From positions 3,472,001 through 3,536,000 of the forward strand of contig PUFA01000081.1 of assembly GCA_003508835.1 (NCBI GenBank): a stretch of DNA of 64,000 nucleotides, read 5' to 3'. The position numbers and the translations under genes were made by a program. The DNA comes from Eonycteris spelaea (taxonomy: Eukaryota; Chordata; Mammalia; Chiroptera; Pteropodidae). This document shows, one piece after another, positions 11,680 through 21,063 of this stretch. How positions within the stretch are numbered: position 1 is the stretch's first letter; every line of letters begins with the position of its first letter. A model generated the notes under the pieces. That model worked only from the letters and a program-made list of their open reading frames with translations. It did no database searches and was not told the origin of the DNA.

Positions 11680-12010
11680 TCAAAGAGTTCTTTATATTCA
11701 AAAACCAAAATGGTTACTTTAGGGAATTCAGCTTGAGGAACTCACTCAAAATGTGGACAAAACCAAGCACATAAAAAAGTTTGTTGCAATAAAATTTCTA
11801 AAAGCAAAAAATGGGATACTCCTAACAATAGGGTAATGGTGCTTTCAGTTAGGTTGTAATCCACTCAGTGAAATGTAATGAATCCATTCAAATGAGAACT
11901 ATGAAGATTGTAACACCAGGAATAAAACAACATGCAATAGTACCTGTAAACTGTGATTACAGGTGAGTAAAATTATGCTAGGTAAAAATACTGGCAGGGA
12001 CTATGCTAAG
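11680..12010 (+). mobile_element. LINE-1 ORF2 3'-end fragment (old)
   Basis: 'agcaaaaaatgggatactcc', a 'gtaatccactcagtgaaatg' block and 'tgattacaggtgagtaaaat' follow the order of the ORF2 end and 3'UTR of an old L1 (L1M type). Confidence 0.5.
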
Positions 12011-12079
12011 ATATTAATAATAGTTATGTGGCAGGAAAGGACAGATATAATAAAACTCCATCCCTCTCCCTCTACCTCA

Positions 12080-12255
12080 TTTGTGAAGGCCTCCTATGTG
12101 TCAAGAATCACATGAAGTGGTTTTCTGTACTAACTCTCACACTGCTTGAATATAACTGTAATGATCTTCCTTTGCAGTGAGGAAATCTGAGACTCAGGTT
12201 AAGTGACTTCCCCAAAGTTATGCTTTCTGTAAGTGGAAGAGTTGGGTTTCAAAGA
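12080..12255 (-). mobile_element. MIR SINE (antisense)
   Basis: Reverse MIR: 'ctatgtgtcaagaatcacat', 'cagtgaggaaatctgagact', 'caggttaagtgacttcccca', then 'gtaagtggaagagttggg'. Confidence 0.85.
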
Positions 12256-12289
12256 CAATACTGTATGTATTTGGACCAGAGAGTGGTAG

Positions 12290-12415
12290 AAACAGAGCTA
12301 AAGTAGTGGTCATGCATTCTTGATTTAAATACCAGTCCTTCCATTCCTCGAGGGCTTGACCTTGATCCTTCAGTCCTTATTTGTAAAATGATGGGGGTTG
12401 AAATAGAACATCTAC
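12290..12415 (+). mobile_element. MIR SINE fragment, weak
   Basis: 'ttgaccttgatccttcagtc' followed by 'ttatttgtaaaatgatggg' matches the MIR core. The 3' part is absent. Confidence 0.5.
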
Positions 12416-13164
12416 AGGCGGCCTTCTGGTATGGAAATACTACATATCTATATTTTCAGTTTGCTGGTGTGCCTCTCTTCCTCTAAGAATGAGATTATTC
12501 CTTGAGATTGAGATCGATAGTTGTACTATAATTTCTCATTTCAAACACTGCATGTGTCAACTGGAGAGTGCATATCTCATAGAGAGGGAAATAGGGTTAT
12601 CAGGAAGTTGTGGTCATTGTGCAAATTGGAGGGGAAAGGACTCAGCGAAGTTCAGACCTCTTTGTTTTTGTTTGTTTAAATCAAGGAAAAGGAATGTGTG
12701 AGGGGTGATGATCGATATGGAACTTCGGAGCTCTGGCTGACGCTTCAGAGCTCTGACTGATGCTTGAGTATGGCTCATCAGTTCCCCAAAAGATTTCCCA
12801 TTTAGCTGGGTGAATAGCCTCATGGCAGACCACTGCCTGCACAGCTGGGGCGCCAAGCCTTACTCATCATGTGAGATGCAAGAGGAATGGCTCCTTTCTG
12901 ATAATATTCGTGTCCATCTGTTTAGATAACGGTGCCCTCATGAACACGAGTCAATTCCGTCCTCCTCTATCTCTCTCCAACCTCTTCCCTTCACCTTTCT
13001 TCCATCCCCAGCCATGCTTGTTTCTATCTACTTTGTAGATGTGCTTTCTATCTCGTTAATATCATTCTAGTCTCGACACAGTCTAACGAAATTGCCAAGT
13101 GTGCATCACACTTAAAATCATCAACTTAAAATCCTGAAGGCAAAAAAGAGCTGAAGACAATATA
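12416..13164. other. Unassigned interval
   Basis: No gene or repeat family is recognised apart from the 20-bp tandem duplication listed separately. Confidence 0.3.
12725..12764. repeat. 20-bp tandem duplication
   Basis: Two adjacent 20-mers (tcggagctctggctgacgct and tcagagctctgactgatgct) differ at three positions, all transitions. Confidence 0.9.
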
Positions 13165-13255
13165 TAGCCCAGAACGCTCATTTCATAGACTAGAAAGCTA
13201 AGATTCAGAGAGGTCACATTACTTTCCAGTGTTCACACAGCTAGTCTGCAATAGA
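13165..13255 (-). mobile_element. MIR SINE fragment (antisense)
   Basis: 'aagattcagagaggtcacat' followed by 'cacacagctagtctgcaat' is the antisense MIR core. Confidence 0.6.
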
Positions 13256-13268
13256 GAAAATGGTATTT

Positions 13269-13358
13269 CTCCCAATATATTTCTGGAATTTTCTACTAGT
13301 GACCCGGGTGCTCCTCCCAATATAGTTCTAGAATTTTCTGCCAGGCATTCTACAGCTA
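13269..13358. repeat. 45-bp tandem duplication
   Basis: 'ctcccaatata' + 'ttctggaattttct' recurs with a 45-bp period (starts 13269 and 13314). The second halves are more diverged but both contain a 'ctagtg' segment. Confidence 0.8.
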
Positions 13359-13894
13359 GTGTTCGTGATCTAATATTGACAGTTATCCTCCCAGACATTT
13401 TCTAGAGTGTTTTTGTGAATGAACAATGCAGAAGACATCCTTGAACAGAACTGATAAGCACAAGATCTCTGCTGGAAATCTGTAGGACAGTCACTTGCAA
13501 GAGAGAAATGGTCTCGAGAGAGTAATAAGGATTTATCTAAATGCCTAGAGAAAAGCAGTTCACTCACCAAAGGAAATGACACTGCTGGAAAGAGTGAATA
13601 CATTCCTAGAAACCAGAGGGCTAGCATCTATTTATTCCTTTATCCCCCGTCATCTTTCTCAGTCTTTCTTCTCCCCTTCTCTTCTTATACCCTCCCCTTT
13701 TTGTTCCCTTTGTCTGTTCTTCTACTTCTTATTTGTTTTCCTTTTCATTTTAGACTCTCTTTTGGGTGGGAAGGGTCACTTTTTGTTTGGAGGTTGGATT
13801 GAAAACAATTGCAAAGAGGTACTTTCTGTGTAACACCATTTAATATCCCCTATAAACCACAGAGGCCCAGGAGCGTCATCACTGTTTAATCACT
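13359..13894. other. Unassigned interval, pyrimidine-rich at 13630-13760
   Basis: A long C/T-rich stretch gives an open frame but no domain. No repeat family is recognised. Confidence 0.3.
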
Positions 13895-14065
13895 CATGTT
13901 CTTTATTATGTAGGCTCCATATTCACTTTTGATATCTCATTTAATTTCTACAACAATTCTGAGATGGGGATAATCACTATTTTACAAGTGATGAAAATGA
14001 GTCCCACAGAGGCGAAGTTGTGGCTATGATTGTGAGATTTATAAACACCTGAGCTGGCTTTTAGC
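13895..14065 (-). mobile_element. MIR SINE (antisense)
   Basis: 'gatatctcatttaatttcta', 'gagatggggataatcactat' and 'gatgaaaatgagtcccacag' follow the antisense MIR order. Confidence 0.75.
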
Positions 14066-14079
14066 CTCTAGATTTGGGG

Positions 14080-14398
14080 CTCTGTATCCGCTTGAATGTA
14101 TGCACACATCACTCAGGAATCTTGTTAAAATGTAGCTCATGATTCATTAGATCTGGAGCAGGCTGGAGATTCTGCACTTCTAACAAGCCCCAAGATTATG
14201 CCTGTTATGGTGGGCACAGACCACCCTCTGGGTAGATGGCTTGATACCTCACCATGCAGTTTTCTTGGAATCTTAAATCCTGGGAAGGTAATTGGATTTC
14301 CCACATAGTTCTGTATGTTGAATAGTACTTTCTCTTGAGTAACTTGGTCAAGACCTGCACTTCTACTTGAGGGCATGTAGGAAAATTACAGAACATAA
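14080..14398. repeat. Paired segment, copy A (MER5-like hAT part plus flank)
   Basis: The first ~145 bp are a MER5A-like non-autonomous hAT element ('ggaatcttgttaaaatgtag', 'gattctgcacttctaacaag', decayed terminal repeat near 14220). The next ~170 bp do not match MER5 as I know it. Both parts recur in the same order at 16401-16699, at about 75% identity by eye. The shared non-MER5 part includes 'ctttctcttgagtaacttgg' and 'cttctacttgagggcatgta'. Either this is a local duplication or both are copies of one longer repeat. Confidence 0.75.
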
Positions 14399-14932
14399 CT
14401 AGAACGTGAATGGGCTTGCCATTTCATGATTATTGTAGGAAGCAGTTGATATTTAGAACCTGAGGAGCCCTATTAAGGGTAAATGGATATAGGAAGGATT
14501 AGGATGAGGAAAAATAGGGCTATCAGTTCTCATCTAGTAAAGCATCTGATCTCAAATAAGAAGTTCTCTAAACTCATGAACTTAAATTCAGTCCCATCCA
14601 TAGAAGAGCTGCAGAAATGCTGCATGGTAAATGCCAGGGTTCTAAGACCATCTGTCATTCCCATCTATTAGATGAAGTACAGAGAGAAGACTCTGGAGGA
14701 AACAGAAGTGACTCAGCATGTGGTGCTCATATTTACAGAAGAGAAGAAGGGAGGAAAGGCAGTGTCCTACCAACTCCTGAGAAGCAGTCCTTTCCTGCCT
14801 GAGTCAACACAGTCTGAAGGGAGCTCAATGAAAGAAATGAGAATAGAAACGAATATATATCTACATAAACCCAGCCTACCAAACAGCTTGGAGACAATAC
14901 TTCCTTGCTGCCACAGGACATTTTGATTTTCC
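14399..14932. other. Unassigned interval
   Basis: Short frames are present, but no domain, splice pattern or repeat family is recognised. Confidence 0.3.
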
Positions 14933-15031
14933 AGAGAAAGAGAGAGAGAAAGGGAGGAAAGGAGGGAGGGGGAGAGAGAGGGAAGGAGAAGGGAGAGGGG
15001 AGAGAGAGAGAGAAGAGGGGAGGGGAGAGAG
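14933..15031. repeat. Homopurine (GA/GGGA)n tract, ~95 bp
   Basis: The plus strand is almost pure A/G from 14933 to 15029, with GAGAGA, GGAGGG and GAAGGGAG repeats, then a short 'gcgcgagcaag' exit and TG-rich sequence. Long mirror-like purine tracts of this kind can adopt triplex (H-DNA) structure. Confidence 0.9.
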
Positions 15032-15118
15032 CGCGAGCAAGTGAGAGCATGTGTATGTGAGTGTGTATTTATTACAGAGTCCAAGGAGCCCTGGGGAATG
15101 CTTTAGAGGAAGAAATAC

Positions 15119-15153
15119 TATTTATTTATTTTTATTTTTATTTTTATTTTTAA
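15119..15153. repeat. (TTTTA)n microsatellite
   Basis: TTTA and TTTTA units in series; it may be the tail of a lost antisense retroelement. Confidence 0.9.
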
Positions 15154-15539
15154 ACCATATCCACAGAGGCAAGGTAAGGGAGCATTTTGAACCTTCTATT
15201 CTCTTTGTAATCAAAAGATGGTTCATTATGGGTTCCTGCCTCCGCCTGGCCAGACCTTGAAAGTAGAACCACCTAAGGCCCATTATAAAGACTTTTTATT
15301 CCCACACTTTATAATTCTAGCTGAGCGACAGAAGACTAGAGTAAGCGTGTAGGTAGACCCCTTTTCCACTCTTGGAGAATTGCCGTTTTCTCATTTAACT
15401 TAGGTGATGGAAAAAGTTTTTTTGCAAATAGTGTGATAATTTCTTGTAATCCACAAACCCGAGCATTCTAAACTTTCAAGCAAGCTCATGAAAATGAGTT
15501 GAAATCAGTTCAGAGATGTCCATAAAATGTGCTTTTCCA
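15154..15539. other. Unassigned interval
   Basis: Nothing is recognised. Confidence 0.3.
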
Positions 15540-15740
15540 GCATTATCTCCAGCCGCTCCTCTACTGCCACCCTAAACTCTTACCACTACTGAAATATTTC
15601 TTCTTCCTTGAACTCTTCATATTCTGATACATTTCAATGTTTTTGTTTATCTGGTGAGCTTCTCATCATTAAAAAATCCTGACTCATCAACTGCAATTCT
15701 CAGTCACTTTTGAAAAGGCTTTGCCAATTTTTTATAGAGT
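15540..15740 (+). mobile_element. L2-like LINE fragment, weak
   Basis: Pyrimidine-rich sequence of L2 3' type lies directly before the L1 fragment. Similar sequence seems to resume at 16310-16400, as if the L1 had inserted into it. Confidence 0.35.
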
Positions 15741-15744
15741 TAAA

Positions 15745-16306
15745 TATTCACTTTCCAGTGACCCAAATATTCTACTCCTATGTATTTACCTAAAATAAAA
15801 GAAAACACAAGTTCACACAAAGACCTGTACGTGAATGTTCATAGCAGCTTTATTCATAATAGCCCCAAACTGGAAACAAATGTTCACCATCTGATGAATG
15901 GCTAAACAAATTATGGCACATCCACACAATTGAATACTACTCAGCAGTAAGAAAAAACAAACTACTGATACATACAACAAAAATGGATGAATCTCAAAAA
16001 CATTATGCTAAGTGACAAGCTGGGCACAAAAGTCTACATACTGAATAGTCCTATTATATGACATTTAGAAAAAGGCAAAACTATAGGGACAGAAAGCAGA
16101 TCAGTGATTGGCAAGGACTGGGGTTAGTGGGAGGATATAGGCAGCAAAAAGGGATAAAACACATTTGGGAGGTGACAACAATTTTATATTTTGATTGTGC
16201 TAGTGGTTACATGATTATATTTGTTAAAATCATCAGCCTGTGCATTTATAAAGGGTGAACTTTACTGTATTATAATTGTTCCTGAGTAAACCCACTTAAA
16301 AAAGTC
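15745..16306 (+). mobile_element. LINE-1 3' end (old L1, L1M type)
   Basis: The ORF2 C-terminal block is clear: 'gaatgttcatagcagcttta', 'ataatagccccaaactggaa', 'gaatactactcagcagtaag', then 3'UTR with 'gggttagtgggaggatatag' and an A-rich end (16296-16304). It is 5'-truncated and runs on the plus strand. Confidence 0.9.
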
Positions 16307-16400
16307 CTGCCTCACAAATCACCTGTTACTTCTTCCTCAGTCCCTTGTAGGCAATCACTTGCAATCATAATGCTCCAGAATACCCTCCGGTATAGAATTC

Positions 16401-16699
16401 ACCATCTTAAACTTGAATATACACACACATCACCTGAGGATTGTGTTAAACATGTAGATTAAAATTCACTAGATCTGGAGCAGGGCTGAAGATTCTGCAC
16501 TTCAACAGCTCCAGGATGATGCTTTGTTGCTGGGCTGCAGACCACCCTTTGAGTGGATGGAATCAAACTATGTAGTTTCTATCTTGGAAACTTACATACT
16601 GAATTTGATCCTGGATGTTGAATATTGCCTTTCTCTTGAGTGACTTGGTCAAGTCCTATACTTCTACTTGAGGACATGTAGGAAAATCACAGGGTATGA
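16401..16699. repeat. Paired segment, copy B
   Basis: The partner of 14080-14398. The MER5-like part ('actagatctggagcagggct', 'gattctgcacttcaacagct', 'cagaccaccctttgagtgg') is followed by the same non-MER5 block ('ctttctcttgagtgacttgg', 'cttctacttgaggacatgta'). Similarity stops near 16699 and 14398. To the left of the MER5-like part the two flanks are unrelated. Confidence 0.75.
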
Positions 16700-16850
16700 T
16701 GATGTTTTTCTATACCTCCTTCCCACAATTCACTATGAGCCTTTCAGAAACAAAGTCTGTGTGTGGTTTACCATTTGCATTTTTTATACCTGACCATTGG
16801 CTTATAATAGGCACTCTTAAAAGCTCTGTGGAAGATTGAATGAATGCAGT
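16700..16850 (+). mobile_element. L2 LINE 3' end
   Basis: 'cacaattcactatgagcc', 'aacaaagtctgtgtgtgg', 'ataataggcactcttaaaa' and the terminal 'gattgaatgaatgcag' are in L2 order. Confidence 0.65.
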
Positions 16851-17254
16851 AATACCACAAATTAAAAACAGTGAGATCCTTTTTCTAACAGTGGTGACTG
16901 GAAGAATCCCAGGCTTTTGAACAGAATGAATCCATTTAATGGAGGAACCAAGTCAGAAGACCAGGCACTGTAATCAGTAAACATGAAAAGTTAACTGGTA
17001 CTTGTCCATCTGTAGGCCTGTATGTTCTCTAAAGCCCTCTTATTTCTCTGGCAGATGTGGCCCATTGCCTGATATTCCATCACTATTCTCATAGACCTGT
17101 CAGTTATTGAGATCAGTCTGTCTCATTGTACTAATGACTCATATTCAAGCTGGATCCAAGGTTGTAGGTATAGCTAGCTGGTTTTGTTAGGCCTGAAGCT
17201 CTCGGCTGGACAGGTCTAAAGGCAAACAAGGTGGGGATGGGTGGTCAACAAACC
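16851..17254. other. Unassigned interval
   Basis: No gene or repeat family is recognised. Confidence 0.3.
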
Positions 17255-17405
17255 TAAGTTCTAGACCTGGTTTCACCAGTAACTATTTTTGTTACTTATC
17301 CAAGTCTCATACTCTCTCTAAGCCTCCATTTTATCATCCGAAAAATAGGGATTAGGCTGAACTAGGTGATGGCAAAGCTGTTCTTCATCTGAATCTGAGA
17401 TTAGT
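17255..17405 (+). mobile_element. MIR SINE fragment
   Basis: 'agacctggtttcaccagtaa', 'actctctctaagcctccatt' and 'catccgaaaaatagggatta' match the MIR core. Confidence 0.7.
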
Positions 17406-18214
17406 GACTCAGAAAACCATACTCTCTGCTCTAAGTAGTATAAGTGTTTAAATATGGCTTAAATCCTCCTTATTTAACTGGATAAAATCCAAGTCCAGAT
17501 GGTTTGTGTCCCCACGATGTTGTACTCTTTACATACGAGAATTTGCTTTGCCAAGTCACCCCCTATTTTCATCTCACATTCATGCTCAACGGATTTACTC
17601 AAGAGGCAAAGGCTTGTATGAAAATAATCTCAGAATGAGACTACTTGCTGGAACTTTTCTGGCCATGCTATTTATTGGCTTTAACCTTGCATGGTTTCAA
17701 ATGGACAGCTGTGCATGAATATTAATTTTTCTTTGAGGGCTTTTAAAAAATATTTTCTTCAGTAGTTCTGTTTCACAACACAATCAAGAGAATTAGTGCT
17801 TCTGACAAAACAGCAATTAAATGTGTGCCACATCTCAATGTGTAAAGTGACAAAGTTTCTGGAAGCAGGACATCCTTTTAAATGGAGTTTGTTTCCTTTG
17901 TCATATTATTGATTGGAAGTAATGATCTTAGCTCTCACTCTTTTCAAACAATTTCACTTTAGAATATTTCTCACCTTCTTTTAAGGTTATTGTTCCAAGT
18001 GCCAAGAGGTTATTTTTTGCCCATTGGTCTGACTTATCACATATGATTTAACAGATCCTAGCTTTTTCAGTCTTCATTCTGATTTCTGCTCTTTACTTCT
18101 CTCACACATATTATATTGTTTGTAGATCTTTCCGCTGTAATTTTCCTTATTATCTGGATAGGATGCATGGCCAACCTATCACCTGATCTCCAAAGAATCA
18201 TGTTTCTCCAGCTG
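17406..18214. other. Unassigned interval, apparently non-repetitive
   Basis: No repeat is recognised over about 800 bp. A 70-codon frame at 17506-17718 has a hydrophobic stretch but no family I know. I do not call it a gene. Confidence 0.3.
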
Positions 18215-18545
18215 GTAAGTGGTTTCCTGACCAGGACCACATTTCCCAGTGCCTTTTGCATCTGGTAGGACTATAAGATTAGTTTTGGCCAATGGAATAT
18301 GAGTGGAAGTGGTGCATTACTTTCTGAAGAGATTAAGAAGCAGGCTTGCCTTCTCTGTGGTCTTTCTTCATTTGTCATCTTAATGTAGAAGGCTTGAAAG
18401 ATGAGAGGAGGCAGTCTTGATGCATGGAGGACCATGTTGAAGGCCACCAGACATACCAACATTGGGCTATCCATGAGAAGGAAATATATTTCTATTATGT
18501 TCCATCATTGAGGTTTTAGGCTTTATCTATCATGGCAGGTAATAG
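18215..18545 (+). mobile_element. MaLR-type LTR fragment (MLT1-like)
   Basis: 'cacatttcccagtgcctttt', 'ggccaatggaatatgagtgg', 'ggtctttcttcatttgtcat' and 'aggctttatctatcatggca' resemble a mammalian-apparent-LTR element. It has no internal coding part and so looks like a solo LTR. Confidence 0.5.
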
Positions 18546-18853
18546 TACTATAAGTAACACAAAATGTTATCAGATCTGCATTTTTAATCCTAAGTTTTGT
18601 CTCCTCCTGTTTTCAGCATGATATCTTTTAGGACTGAGGTAGAGAAAAATTTGATCCTTACTAGTAACTTACAGTATTAGTGAGGGACACCAAAGTCAGT
18701 CTTAGCTCACTGGGGCTTTAGTGGTTTTGTATTGGGAAATTGGTAGGCAAAAGAGAAGCACAGCAGGTAGAATTGAGTAGAAAATTTTGAGTAGTTACCA
18801 GAGATTATTGGGTTGATTTATTACAGTTGTATTTATTGAGGAAAGGTCTAGAG
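18546..18853. other. Unassigned interval
   Basis: Nothing is recognised. Confidence 0.3.
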
Positions 18854-19076
18854 CAGGGGTCCCCAGCACATGGGCCATGGACAGGCCTGTTAGGAACCAG
18901 GCCGCACAGCAAGAGGTGAGAGGTCAGCAAGCAAGCGAAACTTCATCTGTATTTGCAGCTGCTCCCCAAAGCTAGCATCACCACCTCAGCTACTCCGCAG
19001 CTCCACCTCAGATTATCAGACATTAGATTCTCATAGGAGCACTGGTCCCTGGTGCCAAAAAGGTTGGGGAATGCTG
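18854..19076 (+). mobile_element. MER1-type non-autonomous hAT-Charlie element
   Basis: Both ends are present. The left end is 'caggggtccccagcac' and the right end 'ccaaaaaggttggggaatgctg'. Between them lie 'ctgttaggaaccaggccgca' and 'cattagattctcataggagc'. There is no transposase. It is roughly two-thirds of the longest MER1 length, so it carries an internal deletion or is a short variant. Confidence 0.9.
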
Positions 19077-19264
19077 GTATAGAGATTCAACACTGATGTA
19101 AATTTTAGGAGACAGGTTTACATGTTGATGTTCTCAAATGAGTCCCATTTTGCTCAAGTGGCAAAGGCTGCTGGATTATTTTGGATTTGTGAGGAGTGGG
19201 TGCAGGAGATTATGGCTGCTTTAGGAAAACAGTGTGTCATGTGGGTACCACACAGTGAAACACA

Positions 19265-19466
19265 GAGTTAAGTAAGAGGAAAAACACCTAGATTCCAGGT
19301 CAGACTCTGCCCCTCTTTCTCTATTACATATATCTGGTTCCTTAACTGATCTGTGCCTCAATTTCTTATCTGTAAAACTGGTATAATAGCACTCTCCTTA
19401 TAGTCTCATAACACAGACCAAATGATAAATTACTTAAGTGCTTAACACAGAGACTGAAATATTTTG
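19265..19466 (+). mobile_element. MIR SINE
   Basis: 'tagattccaggtcagactct', 'ctgatctgtgcctcaatttc', 'ctgtaaaactggtataatag' and 'acttaagtgcttaacacaga' are in MIR order. Confidence 0.85.
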
Positions 19467-19534
19467 TCAAATGTGAGCTATTTATCAATCTCTGTTTTTA
19501 AGTAAAATTGGTAAATTATTATAAACTTGTTCAT

Positions 19535-19605
19535 TGCCACTGCTGGGTCTTCGGCATCTAGAATAGAGCCTGGCAAAAGGGGTTTGATAAATAATGGTTA
19601 TCTGA
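19535..19605 (+). mobile_element. L2/MIR 3' tip
   Basis: 'agaatagagcctggcaaaa' + 'gataaataatggttat' is the short 3' signature shared by L2 and MIR. Confidence 0.4.
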
Positions 19606-20173
19606 AAGAACAAATATCCAGGGTTTATTCTGTTTTTCTTTTCATGTACTATTGTAAGCATTTTCCTATAAGTTATTTGCAAAAACTTGATTTTAGAATA
19701 GTTTTTCTGATCAATATTTAATAAACACATTTAGAGCTCATATATCCAGTTGTGAGATTCTTTTCAGTGTTGTCAGTAGGTAATCACTTTGTCTAAAGAT
19801 GCTGATGTTGAGCAATATGTTTTTGCAATTTTCTTAGGGTAATATATGTAGAGCCTGCAGCATATCTTTCTGAACACTGGCAAGAGTGGGAAATTGTCAA
19901 CCATTGCAGGTGAATTAGATTATTGGAAATAGTCACAAGTCATTTCTGACCAAGTTGTTGAATATGAGGAATGATTTGGCATGATGAAAAGTTAAAAAGC
20001 TTAATAGATTTTAAAATAACTCTGATTTCATAAAGCAAATGTCCAACATTACATTGAGCAGAGGAATTTATATTGGAACAAGTAGGTAGTCACATAAGGT
20101 GGCTGCTTTGAAAAAAATGACTTATTTGAATGTGTATCATCCACAATTTTAAACCATACATTAGATCAGTGAA
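19606..20173. other. Unassigned interval
   Basis: AT-rich; nothing is recognised. Confidence 0.3.
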
Positions 20174-20189
20174 AAAACATCTAATTTTA

Positions 20190-20409
20190 TTTTATTTAAT
20201 TAATTTTTTTAGGCGAGGCAACCCTTGGTTGACCTCACAGATTGCAAGGAACTTGTCAGCGTACAATCCCTATTTTTAATTTATTTTTTATGCCTACAGC
20301 ACCTGGTCTTCCTAGGTGGTCTCCCATCCAAGTATTAACCAGGCCTGACCCCGCTTAGCTTTCGAGGTCTGATGGGATCGAGCTTGTTCAGGGTGTCATG
20401 GCCATAGAC
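20190..20409 (-). mobile_element. 5S rRNA-headed SINE (megabat MEG-R type)
   Basis: On the minus strand the element opens with GTCTATGGCC at 20409 and follows 5S rRNA to 20292, about 118 nt. That is essentially full length, at roughly 85% identity to mammalian 5S by eye. The GATGGGAGACC block of the 5S internal Pol III promoter region is intact. After an A-rich linker comes a unique body (about 20273-20213) containing 'ctgacaagttccttgcaatc' and 'aggtcaaccaagggttgcc', then an A-rich tail (T-rich on plus, 20190-20211). The insertion is bounded by 'aaaacatctaatttt' (20174-20188) and 'aaaacattcaatttt' (20410-20424), matching at 13 of 15 positions. On the minus strand the duplication begins after a T run as TTT/AAAA, the L1-endonuclease preference. 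5S-derived SINEs are reported from fruit bats; a simple 5S retropseudogene would lack the extra body. Confidence 0.85.
20292..20409 (-). pseudogene. 5S rRNA-related SINE head (not a 5S gene)
   Basis: It covers all of 5S rRNA except the last one or two bases. It has many scattered substitutions, mostly transitions at former CpGs, and there is no T-run Pol III terminator at the 5S 3' end. Instead the sequence reads on into the SINE body. It is therefore the Pol III promoter module of the retroposon, not an rRNA gene. Confidence 0.85.
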
Positions 20410-20425
20410 AAAACATTCAATTTTA

Positions 20426-20864
20426 AAGAGAGATTTCTTGGTCCAGCTTTCATAAAGTTTGCCTCTGAAAGAAATATTTTTGGTTTGATATTGTGGTTAA
20501 AGAGCCTGAAGGGAAGGAACTCTGTTGAGAGTTGAATATAGAAAGATTTCATCAGTAATTTCTGGTTTCCAGAATGCTAAGTCATTGAGAAAATTACTGC
20601 TAAGTGAAGATGGCCAAGAATAGATGTTTATATAGATGCTTACTAAATACTACTATTTGGTATTTCATCTTATGATGAATTTAAAGAAATCATAAGACAT
20701 TTACTTTCTAGAAAATAAAAACTAAAAGAGAGAATGGCAGTGTCATTATCAGTGTATAATGCTTTATGATAAGTTTTGAGAGTTTGGAGAAGAGAGCCAG
20801 GCAAGGTTTTCCCATTGTCTGATATTCATTACCACTTTCAGACAGCAGTAAAATTATTTATAGT
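20426..20864. other. Unassigned interval
   Basis: Nothing is recognised. Confidence 0.3.
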
Positions 20865-21050
20865 CCTGTAACACTTCACAATTTACAAAGAAATTTCATA
20901 CACTGTATTCCATTTGATCTCCAAACATGCTAAGTAGATGTGATTATCTCTAATTTTCAGATGAAGTAACCTGAGGCTGAAAGAGCCTGTGATTTGCCTC
21001 AGGTCATTCAATTAAATAGTGATTGATCCGGGACACTAAATACTGACCTG
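20865..21050 (-). mobile_element. MIR SINE (antisense)
   Basis: 'atttacaaagaaatttcata', 'attccatttgatctccaaac', 'tcagatgaagtaacctgagg' and 'tgcctcaggtcattcaatta' follow the antisense MIR order. Confidence 0.8.
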
Positions 21051-21063
21051 GGACACTAAAAGA
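21024..21063. repeat. 20-bp tandem duplication at MIR edge
   Basis: 'ggacactaaa' recurs exactly 20 bp apart (21031 and 21051). The flanks 'tgatccg' and 'tgacctg' also match in part. Confidence 0.85.

Noticed and set aside
14733..15084. 105-codon minus-strand serine/leucine-rich frames
   Set aside because: They are the C/T-rich complement of the homopurine tract, not protein-coding sequence.
20292..20409. Functional 5S rRNA gene
   Set aside because: Many substitutions, no terminator after the 5S part, fused SINE body, A-rich tail and target-site duplication: it is a retroposon.
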